Source of the DNA: Liolophura sinensis
Taxonomy: Eukaryota; Mollusca; Polyplacophora; Chitonida; Chitonidae
Assembly (NCBI RefSeq): GCF_032854445.1
Contig: NC_088300.1
Location: forward strand, 26,271,608-26,331,607
Length of the DNA: 60,000 nt
Direction of reading: 5' to 3'
Positions 42,615-51,735 of this stretch are shown here, in pieces. The notes beneath the pieces are model-generated. The model saw only the letters and a program-made list of their open reading frames with translations, was not told the origin of the DNA and ran no database searches. Numbering within the stretch: the first letter of the stretch is position 1; each line of letters opens with the position of its first letter. The position numbers and the translations under genes were made by a program.

Positions 42615-43520
42615 ATGGCCGTGTCTCCTTCTTTGTACCGTGATGTAGTTGGCGTTCTTTCCAAGATGAACCATCGTGTGAGTGACAATGGCTTCTACAT
42701 TCCTTCCCCGGCTTGTATGCAGTCTCAAGTCTTCACCTTCGACACAACCGCTGTAAGCCCACCAATGTCACCATTTATGGACATTCAGTCTGCGGACGTA
42801 GCCTCTCCGTCAGAGTTCTTCCCAACCTGTGTATCCAGCCCAAGAATCCCATGTTCTCCCACCGTTAAGGTCGAGCCGACACCGTTCCATCTTCAGGCAG
42901 TTCCATTTCCAAACCGGAAGAGCTGTGCTATGCAGGCTGGTGAACTTCGACATTTCTTGCTGAAAAATTCCAGGTCGTCCTGTCCACAGGGAGATGTTGC
43001 TCCGAACATCGCCGATTCCATGCTTCTCGAAGACATGGAGCGCCCTTCAGCCACTTCCTTTGGTTTGTCTGAGAGTTTTGATGACGTCATCAAGCACATT
43101 GGAGACAACACCACCGACAGCGGCTACGACAGTCTAGCGGAGATGGCGCCACCTATCGGATGGAGTAGATTGTCTGTTCCTAAGAGCAACCGGGCCCCTG
43201 TAAGACAGCTCGCCAGAAAGTCAACATCCACGCTTCGGTCACATGCCTGTGAGTACTGCTCTAAGACGTTCGCCCAGCGCTCCACCCTGAAGGCCCACAT
43301 CCGCACCCACACGGGAGAGAAGCCCTACGTCTGTTCCGTTTGTGCCCGGGCGTTTGCCGACTACTCTACCTGGCGAAAGCACATCCGTCTGCACACCGGT
43401 GAGAAACCCTATGTCTGCAACGTCTGTGGGAAAGGATTTGCCCAATCCGGGAACATGATTAGACACCGAGACATCCACGGCAAGAGAACCTCTGCCCCAA
43501 CAGTTATCCCAGGGTACTGA
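42615..43520 (+). CDS. C2H2 zinc-finger transcription factor, single exon
   Basis: 301 codons, uninterrupted, ATG in a strong context (GAGAAAATGG) with an upstream in-frame TGA. The C-terminus has three classical C2H2 fingers: Cys212/Cys215-His228/His232, Cys240/Cys243-His256/His260 and Cys268/Cys271-His284/His288. They are joined by perfect TGEKPYV linkers, so it should bind DNA of about nine bases in the nucleus. Helix residues at -1, 2, 3, 6 are Q,S,T,A; D,S,T,K; and Q,G,N,R. Residues 1-205 are Ser/Pro-rich with no other domain. DNTTDSGYDSLAEM, about residues 168-181, is an acidic patch that could activate transcription. The family member is not identified; the fingers recall Krueppel-type regulators of animals. 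Coding sequence is more GC-rich than its flanks. The absence of introns may reflect a retrogene or an early-response gene. Confidence 0.93.
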   Translation: MAVSPSLYRDVVGVLSKMNHRVSDNGFYIPSPACMQSQVFTFDTTAVSPPMSPFMDIQSADVASPSEFFPTCVSSPRIPCSPTVKVEPTPFHLQAVPFPNRKSCAMQAGELRHFLLKNSRSSCPQGDVAPNIADSMLLEDMERPSATSFGLSESFDDVIKHIGDNTTDSGYDSLAEMAPPIGWSRLSVPKSNRAPVRQLARKSTSTLRSHACEYCSKTFAQRSTLKAHIRTHTGEKPYVCSVCARAFADYSTWRKHIRLHTGEKPYVCNVCGKGFAQSGNMIRHRDIHGKRTSAPTVIPGY

Positions 43521-43564
43521 TGTATATATATATGAGCACATACATATTACATGAAATGTAAATA
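43521..43564 (+). promoter_or_regulatory. Two Pumilio-type motifs in the 3' UTR
   Basis: TGTATATA starts at the base after the stop codon (43521-43528) and TGTAAATA lies at 43557-43564. Both fit UGUANAUA, the PUF-protein binding consensus, and would favour mRNA repression or decay. Confidence 0.5.
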
Positions 43565-43641
43565 TTATTCATGGAAGTGCTATATAGCTGTACAAGTGCT
43601 CTTTACATAGCTTGCAAAGCCGCTTGTGTTATTTGTACAAC

Positions 43642-43647
43642 AATAAA
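43642..43647 (+). terminator. Poly(A) signal of the zinc-finger gene
   Basis: AATAAA about 120 bases after the stop, followed within 40 bases by a T-rich stretch (CTCTTTTTTTTGC) that could serve as the downstream element. Confidence 0.7.
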
Positions 43648-43659
43648 TATATTATTTGC

Positions 43660-44750
43660 TTACGTCTGTCTCTTTTTTTTGCATTTTCTCACATTTTGGA
43701 AATTCCGGTCCATGTATCTGTTCGACTATAGACACCCATCCGGCATTGGATTTAACACAAAGGTAGATGAGATCCCTTGAAAAGTATTGTGATTGGTTTG
43801 GTTTGTGGTTTTCTTGATAGATCCTTCAATCGTTCCTGAGACCAAATGTGTATCTAGGTTTTATAGGTAATATGTTTTAAACCTATTGTTCCTTGATGAA
43901 TTAGGTAATGACAATATAATTTTCCAATACTCTGTCTGGACATTTCTTTGTAATGGCACCTGCAATTGCACCATGGTAAAAATAATGGCTGAGGAGAATT
44001 ATATCTACCCGATGCATCCCCTGACGATGACAGTAATTTGCTTTTGACACACTAAGTCGTCTCTTAGCACATATAGTGTTATAAATGTTGCCCGTCTTTG
44101 TGGAAAATCATTTACTGCATATAACTAGACTCGAACAAGATTCCCATCTGAACCGATAACTCAGTTGACAGAGCGGTGGGAATAGACACCCTAAATCGTA
44201 ACTGCAGCCAATATGTTCGCTGGTTTGAATTCGTCAGTGTAGAAAGCTATATCTACTCTACTTATTTCCTGGCGATGACTGCAAATTACACAATTGTTTC
44301 TACGTTTTCGATCATTCTGTAAATGAATACCTGACTCAAGGAAATAAATTTACTTTATGATTGTCAACGTATTTAAAATAATATTAACCCGTGTTTCTAT
44401 TTATTTTATTTTCAAAATACAAAATCATATAAAATACAGCTGTCCTGAAAATCAAAATATTGCGCTTGAGATCTGTATTAGTAATACCCATCTTGGGTGG
44501 TCAACGTGCAGTTTTGGGTTTTCCTGTGATAGTATACAAGTAAACTCACTGATAATTAAACTTAGTTATCACATGTTACACGTGTTAATCACCTAATCGC
44601 CTGTTTGGGGATTTTATACTAAAGTGGTTAAAAAGTGATGCATTTCAGACAAAAATGGATGAAAATAGCAAATGATAATTGCCGGAAGAAGTTACGGGCA
44701 ACAAAATCAAGTCGCTTCACATAGACTGTAGAATAAGAAGGATTCGTCAA
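43660..44750. other. No gene; a tRNA-like SINE head near 44150-44235
   Basis: CCGATAACTCAGTTGACAGA then GCGGTGGGAATAG and TTCGCTGGTTTGAATTCG resemble the A- and B-box halves of a tRNA-derived head. No 3' module follows, so this is only a weak call. The rest is unannotated. Confidence 0.35.
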
Positions 44751-44850
44751 TTTATTTATTTATTTGATTGGTGTTTTGCGCCATGATCAAGAATATTTCA
44801 CTTACATGACAGCGACAAACATTATGGTGAGAGGAAAGACTGGTCAAGTA
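44751..44850 (-). repeat. SINE family A 3' fragment abutting the 40-bp satellite
   Basis: The tail complement ATTTATTTATTTGATTGGTG, then CAAGAATATTTCACTTACAT and AAACATTATGGTGAGAGGAA. The SINE stops within its body and tandem units begin within about 15 bases. Confidence 0.85.
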
Positions 44851-44860
44851 TCCATACCTA

Positions 44861-46100
44861 CAGCTGTAGATCACCATGCATCCACACTGTTACGACCTGC
44901 TCTGCATAGATCCTCAGGCATATACACTGTCACAACCTGTTTTACATAGATCACCATGCATCCACACTGTCACAACCTGTTCTGCATAGATCCTCAGGCA
45001 TCCACACTGTCACAAGCTGTTTTACATAGATCACCATGCATCCACACTGTTACAACCTGTTCTGCATAGATCCTCAGGCATCCACACTGTCACAAGCTGT
45101 TTTACATAGATTACCATGCATCCACACTGTTACAACCTGTTCTGCATAGATCCTCAGGCATCCACACTGTCACAAGCTGTTTTACATAGATCACCATGCA
45201 TCCACACTGTCACAACCTGTTCTGCATAGATCGTCATGCATCCACACTGTTACAACCTGTTCTGCATAGATCCTCAGGCATCCACACTGTCACAAGCTGT
45301 TTTACATAGATCACCATGCATCCACACTGTCACAACCTGTTCTGCATAGATCCTCAGGCATCCACACTGTCACAAGCTGTTTTACATAGATCACCATGCA
45401 TCCACACTGTTACAACCTGTTCTGCATAGATCCTCAGGCATCCACACTGTCACAAGCTGTTTTACATAGATCACCATGCATCCACACTGTCACAACCTGT
45501 TCTGCATAGATCGTCATGCATCCACACCGTTACAACCTGTTCTGCATAGATCCTCAGGCATCCACACTGTCACAAGCTCTTTTACATAGATCACCATGCA
45601 TCCACACTGTCGCAAGCTCTTTTACACAGATCATCATGCATCCACACTGCCACAAGCTCTTTTACATAGATCGCCATGCATCCACACTGTCACAAGCTGT
45701 TTTACATAGATCACCATGCACCCACACTGTCACAACCTGTTCTGCATAGATCCCCATGCATCCACACTGTCACAACCTGTTCTGCATAGATCGTCATGCA
45801 TCCACACTGTTACAACCTGTTCTGCATAGATCCTCAGGCATCCACACTGTCACAAGCTGTTTTACATAGATCACCATGCATCCACACTGTCACAAGCTCT
45901 TTTACATAGATCGTCATGCATCCACACTGCCACAAGCTCTTTTACATAGATCGCCATGCATCCACACTGTCACAAGCTGTTTTACATAGATCACCATGCA
46001 CCCACACTGTCACAACCTGTTCTGCATAGATCGTCATGCATCCACACTGTTACAACCTGTTCTGCATAGATCACCATGCATCCACACTGTCACAACCTGT
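44861..46100 (+). repeat. 40-bp satellite array, 31 units
   Basis: Two main monomer types alternate: TTTACATAGATCACCATGCA and TCTGCATAGATCCTCAGGCA, each followed by TCCACACTGT and a ten-base tail. All units keep exactly 40 bases; there is no net indel across 1.24 kb. Rarer variants (for example GATCGTCATGCA) recur at 45221, 45501 and 45781, 280 bp apart, and 45581-45740 resembles 45861-46020, also 280 bp apart. Confidence 0.97.
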
Positions 46101-46237
46101 TTAACACACAGTTTGCGCCATGTAGATCTTATGCGGAATCAGCTCCAGGCATTGCACATTTTCATACCGTCACTCCAAGAAGAGAGTTGCTCCCGACCTT
46201 TGATACCAATGCAGCTTGTTAATTAGATATTTCACAA
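46101..46237. other. Short spacer between satellite and SINE
   Basis: No feature recognised. Confidence 0.5.
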
Positions 46238-46552
46238 ATATTATAGAGCTTTAGCGACGGGAAGCGGTAGATCCAGGGTCAATTCTGGGTCAAATCACAT
46301 CTAAGACCTTAAACGTGTAAGTTGTAACCTCCTCGCTTGGCGTTCAGCATGAAGGAGATATAAGTATAATGGCTCGGGAGGGCCGGATTGCCTGCCCTCG
46401 GTAAGTCGTCTCAGTGAAGCAGCACTAGATAAAAGAGCAGCGGAAAACCGTCCTTCAGCAAGGCGCACAGTACATACACTCTAGCGACTCCTTTGTCGTC
46501 ATATGACTGAAAAATTGTTATGTACTACGCTAAACCCCAAACACTTACAATA
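46238..46552 (+). repeat. SINE family B, 5'-incomplete copy
   Basis: Contains GAAGCGGTAGATCCAGGGTC, GCGTTCAGCATGAAGGAGAT, TAATGGCTCGGGAGG and the 3' module GTCGTCATATGACTGAAAAA. The TGGTTGATCCGTATC segment of the body is deleted. Confidence 0.82.
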
Positions 46553-46714
46553 TTACACGGTTTAGGTTTGACCAAAATACACACTGTGCAGCAATATGCA
46601 AAGGGAGGTAACTGAACAGAACATGGGAAAGTTGTGATTACAGGTGATGCCAATAAAGCATACATGTATGCTTCTGGTTTAACATTTGTAATTGAAAACA
46701 TTCAGTATAATTTG

Positions 46715-46940
46715 ATCACGAGGAGTCATTGGGTGTGTGTATGCCGCCAAAGTGCTGCTGTCACTGAAGTAAAATGCCGAAGACACTCCACCCATTCACA
46801 TTATACTCACACCTGGTCAACCAGTCTAGCTTCCTTCCTCTAACCTCGCAATGCTGAGTGCCAGGCGAGGCAGCAACAAATACATTTATCATTTTTTGGA
46901 ACTGGTTTGTCTCGACTGGCTTTGATCACAGGTATCCCAG
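46715..46940 (-). repeat. SINE family C, diverged copy
   Basis: Reverse-strand matches to the C body: ACCCATTCACATTATACTCA, CACCTGGTCAACCAG and GCCAGGCGAGGCAGCAACAA. A family A 3' remnant (TTCAAGAATGTTTCACTTAT) follows at about 46940. Confidence 0.6.
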
Positions 46941-46974
46941 CTTCAAGAATGTTTCACTTATACGACGACGGAAC

Positions 46975-47499
46975 AATAATGAAAGCACTGCTTTTACAAC
47001 ATGTCAGTTAAACATGCCCAACCTTTAAATTTTACTGATAATGTGAAACATGCTTGAAGATTTTCGTAAATGTAAATGTTTTTTCTGTAAACGTCGTAAA
47101 TCAAGCACATTCCAGTGTTAAAGCACGTAAATAGTTACTGCTGCTAATGCCGTTTAACATCATTAAAAAAACACGCCAGTCCATGTCTTTTTCAATGAAG
47201 CTTTGAAGACAATTCATCCATTTTCACACCTATAGACTTATGCGCAATGTATATTCATGTTCACAGCCTGGGGATGTGGAAGATATTGAGGGATTGTCAT
47301 GTTCGATTATCCAGTCTCCACCACTGTTGGCACTCCTTGTTCCGCAATACCATTGGACGCTGAACAGGCATGGGGAGGGTTACATGGAACTGAATATTGT
47401 TATAAGCATTGCAATTTCCGAGGAAGACAAAACCGATCGTGATGAGGATGCTACATTACACCTAGTTCCCCAACCTTAGCATTTTACGGGTGGTTATCG
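46975..47499. other. No gene seen
   Basis: An 80-codon plus frame at 47240-47479 is open but shows no recognisable pattern or splice context. Confidence 0.45.
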
Positions 47500-47689
47500 G
47501 GCTAGCGGAACACAAAGATCCAGGAGCCTCTTACCAATGTGACTAACATGAGTTCAAGTCCAGCTCATGCTGTCTGACAGCAACCTAATACGGGTTTTCC
47601 TCGGGCTCTGTACAATGCCCTCCCACCATAATGCTGGCAGCCGTCGTATAATTGAAATATTCTTGAGTACAGCATTTCATGGAGGAGGC
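47500..47689 (+). repeat. SINE family A, diverged copy lacking the first head segment
   Basis: Contains B box GAGTTCAAGTCCAGCTCATG, CATAATGCTGGCAGCCGTCG and TGAAATATTCTTGAGTACAG; the A/AATA tail is lost. Confidence 0.8.
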
Positions 47690-48974
47690 TGTGATCTACT
47701 GATTAGCGGTGCTTACTTTTCACTTGCTCTGACACGGTGTGGTTCAAAACCGGCCTTGTTGTTATGACGATACAGCATTTTTAGTAATCCAAACCAGTGA
47801 CGTCCAATAAATTGCATTTAACATCTGTTTAAGCCATTGTGCTATTTTTAAGCATTTGGATGAACAGTTAGAATGAATCCGTAGCTGAGAAAAAATGACA
47901 AGAACCCGGAATCTTTTGTACTGCAGGGGAAATTTGTAGATTTTTCACGGCATATGAGCCTTGGTGACAGAAGGTGGGCGATTAGGCTCCTGTGCCCTTT
48001 GTAGACAGTCTAACGTCCTCTTTTTTTCACCAATATGGCGTGCATATCTGTACGCCACAAGTGTGAACATTCGTCAGTATATCTTACCTAAGGCCGTTGC
48101 TTTTTCCCCGAATACGAAGACTAATAATAATACCGGAGCGTAAAGAGTGGAATACGGCCTCCTGTCAACGTGCTTCAGTTATGGTTTCCTAAATGGTTAG
48201 TAGAAATTTATATAGCCCCTAGCTCCGTACTTAAGACACTAGGTTTTAAAAAATTGCAGTGGTCTTTATTGTAATTTATTTCACGTTACTGGCCTAGAAT
48301 TACTTAGAATGCTATGTTGTCATCTCATTTAACACACAAGCACAAGAAGGTCCAACCCGATACTCTTGCTGAGCTGCCAACAAGAAATCAGCCATTCGGT
48401 CAGAGCATTGTGATACCGCAGCTTTTGTACTTTTGTAATTGGTCGTCGGGATTAGCTGCAAATTAAGACAGCTCAAATGGATGCAAAGTTGAGATCAGTA
48501 TGTTATAACTTCAAAAACTTTAACACTAAAAGCAATGGTGAGCGAAGTGTGCTCAAATTGATAGCCTAGACACAGTGGCCGTTTTCGTCATGGATGCTGG
48601 GGCGATTCGATTTCGCTAACAAAATAGAGGGGCTGGGTAGTGCTGTCAGAACGTCTGTTTTCTGCAAAATTTTACAGCTCACATTTTCCGTGGACAAAGG
48701 CAAAATAAATTTGCATACAACTGATCAGAGAGTTAAGTTTAAAGGTGAAATGTTTACCAATTCCGACATTATGTGACTGACAGGCACTTATCCCATGTAC
48801 GAGATATAAAGCAATGGCGTCAAACAACAAGCATCTAGGTACTACCGGTATGCCTAGATCAGCGCAACATTGGCAACTATGTGTTTTTTCAAGGTCCTTT
48901 TATTTATAACCCGTCCAAAATGGCGGATTGCTGGTATTACAAGCAAGCGATAGGAGTAAACAGTTTGTGCTCGA
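47690..48974. other. No gene seen
   Basis: No pattern supported. Confidence 0.5.
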
Positions 48975-49190
48975 TGATGGCAGACATCCCCAGTGATGCG
49001 GGACTCTGTCGAGGGTAAACAAACCACTGTCTCCGGGCCATTGCAGCCACAGGTCTGAGCCACGCTGGAGTTGGAATACATGGAACAATGTCCGTAACTG
49101 ACCACCGGAATGAGACCAACCTGAGGAGTAGCATGCAGAGTCCGTCTGAAGAACAACGCCGCTCTTTGAGCAGTATTTGGACACAGACCT
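48975..49190 (+). pseudogene. Crypton-type tyrosine recombinase domain, dead copy 2
   Basis: One frame reads SDAGLCRG, a stop (TAA at the position of Tyr in the RWYTNHC motif of copy 1), then TNHCLRAIAATGLSHAGVG and MSVTDHRNETNLRSS. It continues with SPSEEQRRSLSSIW. Alignment by eye with 12493-12700 is clear. The catalytic Arg and His-Arg positions survive, but the Tyr expected in QSYV is Ser here. It is inactive on both counts. It is on the same strand as copy 1, 36 kb away. Confidence 0.72.
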
Positions 49191-49928
49191 CCATTACAAT
49201 TTCCGTTTTTCGGAATGTAATTCTGTGTATTTTAGGGTGTAAAGTCTTTTTTTGCTGCCAACCTGCCGTTTTTGTGTACAGGTATATACTTGGTATCAAA
49301 ATGATGGAAATTGTCTAGGCTTTGGGTAGGTATGAGTTTTAATGATGAAAGTTTGAAATTCTGGGCGAGAGGACACAAGGAGACAGGTGGTGATGAGGCT
49401 GCGAGTGACGTTCCCTTGGCGTTGCTAGGCACCCCTCCCAACTGCCGGCATAGAAAGGTCCAGATTTTGACCGTCAGTCTATGTCAAGATTTTTATGGCT
49501 TCTGTCTCACAGGCTGGACCAGGTATGCACCAAAGCTTATTGGCCACGGGATGTTTGTGAACAGATTGTGCAGGTTTCGCCACAAAATAAATCGTTCACT
49601 TTTAGTAGTTTTTTTTTTTATTAGTTTGACTTCAATTCCTTAAAAGCATCATTCCTCTGTCTTCGCAAAACTGTTATGTTCAAATTTAGAGCGCGAGCTG
49701 ACATGGAGAGGTGCTGGCGGAAAATGTGCATTTATTGGTCGATAACTGTTACGTGCATCTGATTGGATGATTTTCCCCAATCATTCCACTGGCATGAATT
49801 TGCCCAAAATCATAATAACACAGCTCAGACCGTTACACATTAATAAAAAGGAGAGAACGGTTGTGTCCGGTGTTATATTTCCCCCAAATGATAATGATAA
49901 ATGATTTCATAATGATATGTGAGAATAG
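49191..49928. other. No gene accepted
   Basis: A 110-codon plus frame at 49311-49643 has no recognisable pattern. It may include further Crypton remains but I cannot show it. Confidence 0.4.
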
Positions 49929-50060
49929 AAATAAAACGTAGTTTGCCATGTTTAAATCACCCAGATAGTTCACAGTCGAGTTGTCTACTGTTTGAGAATG
50001 AGGGGCCACAAGCCTCCCGAGTATCTGGGTGATTTGAATATGGCAAACTACGTTTTATTT
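49929..50060. mobile_element. 132-bp MITE-like palindromic element
   Basis: The left arm AAATAAAACGTAGTTTGCCA, TGTTTAAATCACCCAGATA is mirrored at the right with few mismatches (about 38-bp arms). The middle of about 55 bp is unique. No clear target duplication. Confidence 0.88.
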
Positions 50061-50818
50061 TTTAAATAAAGGTCGCATAGGCATTCTTGTATTCTTGTGT
50101 TTGGCGTGATGTAACGACCATCGAATAATGCAAACCGATTTAGCTGATTTTGCTACATCCTTTCTGAAACTTATCCCTGTACGTGTAGACCTTTCTCATG
50201 TTTGCAATAAATATAAGCCTATTCTAATCTTTTGACTTACGAAAAAACAATGGCAAAGTTTAGACTGGTACATTTATTCCATTATTCAGTACTCCTATAC
50301 ATTGTAATCATCAATCAAGTTTGCCCAAAACATCAGCCCCAAAAAGATAGGTAATAGCTATACTTTAATGTTCACTCTTCATGCCATATACCTTTGCATG
50401 CGCATCAAACACATTCATCCAGCTTTGTTGGCTTTTAACCGGCGACGCGAACCTAAATTAACCCTATTTAAGTACGTTTTATAGCTGACCAGTTTCGGGG
50501 ATCGTTAAACACAAATTCGTTATAGACCTGGTATTGGATTTCAAGCGATTTCCTGTCTGGAATTTTACTGCACAAACAAATCGGGTGACAGTTTCAGTAC
50601 GATTTAGTAGGTTGGCTGAGATCATTGTGCCCAACGTATCATGAAAGTGTTGTGTTAGAATACCAAAGCCTATATATTCGCGAATATATGAGGAATGAGC
50701 GTGACTCCATAGTTACAGCTGTTATGGGGCGAAGTCTTAATACACTAAACGCTTAAGCGACCCTGATTTTGAATGTGATCTATCCACTGAACTGTCTGTC
50801 AATGCTGTGCTTATGGTA
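50061..50818. other. No gene seen
   Basis: Nothing recognised. Confidence 0.5.
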
Positions 50819-50876
50819 GATTTATTTATTTATTTGATTGGTGTTTCACGCCTTACTCAAGAATATTTCACTTATG
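50819..50876 (-). repeat. SINE family A 3' fragment abutting the 44-bp minisatellite
   Basis: The tail complement TTTATTTATTTATTTGATTG, then CACGCCTTACTCAAGAATAT and TTCACTTA. It then passes directly into the first 44-bp unit. Confidence 0.85.
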
Positions 50877-51735
50877 CAGTCATTCTACACGATCTTACCG
50901 GCATAAAACACATGGCCATGCAGTCATTCTATACGATCTTATCGGCGTAGAACATATGGCCATCCAGTCATTCTATACGATCTTAGGGCCTCCGTGGCTC
51001 AGTTGGTTAGCGCGCTAGCGCAGCGTAATGACCCAGGACTCTCTCACCAATGCGGTCGCTGTGAGTTCAAGTCCAGCTCATGCTGGCTTCCTCTCCGGTC
51101 GTGCGTGGGAAGGTCCGTCAGCAACCTGCGGATGGTCGTGGGTTTCCACCCGGTTTCCATCCACCATAATGCTGGCTGTAGTCATATAAGTGAAATATTC
51201 TTGAGTACGGCGTAAAACACCAATCAAATAAATAAATGTACGATCTTACGGTCATAGAACATATGGGCATGCAGTCATTCCATATGATCTTACCGGCACG
51301 GAACATATGGGCATGCAATCATTCTATACAATCTCATCGGCACAGAACACATGAGCATGCAGTCACTCTATACGATCTAACCGGTATAGAACATATGGGC
51401 ATGCAGTTATTTTATAATATCTTAAAGGCATAGATCATATGGGCATGCAGTCATTCTATACGATATAACCGACATAGATCACATAAGCATGCAGTCATTC
51501 TATCCCATCTTGTAGACGTAGAACACACATGCATTTAGTAATTCTACAATTCTCCTGTCATATATAGGGTATTAGCAGGCAGTGATTTTACAACCCGACC
51601 AGCATGGAGCATATAGCCATGTAGTGGTTCTACGATTCTACTGTCATAGGATGTGGGCAGGCAATGATTCTACAACCCGACCAGTATTGAACATACAGGC
51701 ATGTGGTGATTCTACTGTTTTATTTGTGCCTATCA
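50877..51735 (+). repeat. 44-bp minisatellite, interrupted by a SINE
   Basis: The unit is TGCAGTCATTCTATACGATC, TTACCGGCATAGAACATATG, GGCA. About nine well-kept 44-bp units are followed by decayed ones of 40-44 bp to about 51735. A full-length SINE sits at 50986-51238. Confidence 0.95.
50986..51238 (+). repeat. SINE family A, full-length copy inside the minisatellite
   Basis: A box TGGCTCAGTTGG (50995-51006), B box AGTTCAAGTCC (51064-51074), 3' module and AAATAAATAAATG tail. The 10-bp TACGATCTTA flanks it (50976-50985 and 51239-51248). Removing the SINE and one flanking copy leaves an exact 44-bp unit. Confidence 0.97.

Noticed and set aside
43082-43089. TGACGTCA (CRE) inside the zinc-finger coding region
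   Set aside because: It encodes conserved-looking residues (DDVI) and is a plausible coincidence in coding DNA.
42893-43541. Antisense frames opposite the zinc-finger gene
   Set aside because: Shadows of the true coding frame.
44861-46100. CRISPR-like look of the 40-bp array
   Set aside because: Repeats are contiguous with no unique spacers, and the context is an animal genome.
45516-46226. Open frames through the satellite with repeated HRSPCIHTV words
   Set aside because: A 40-bp unit without stops stays open by chance in several frames; no splice or start context.
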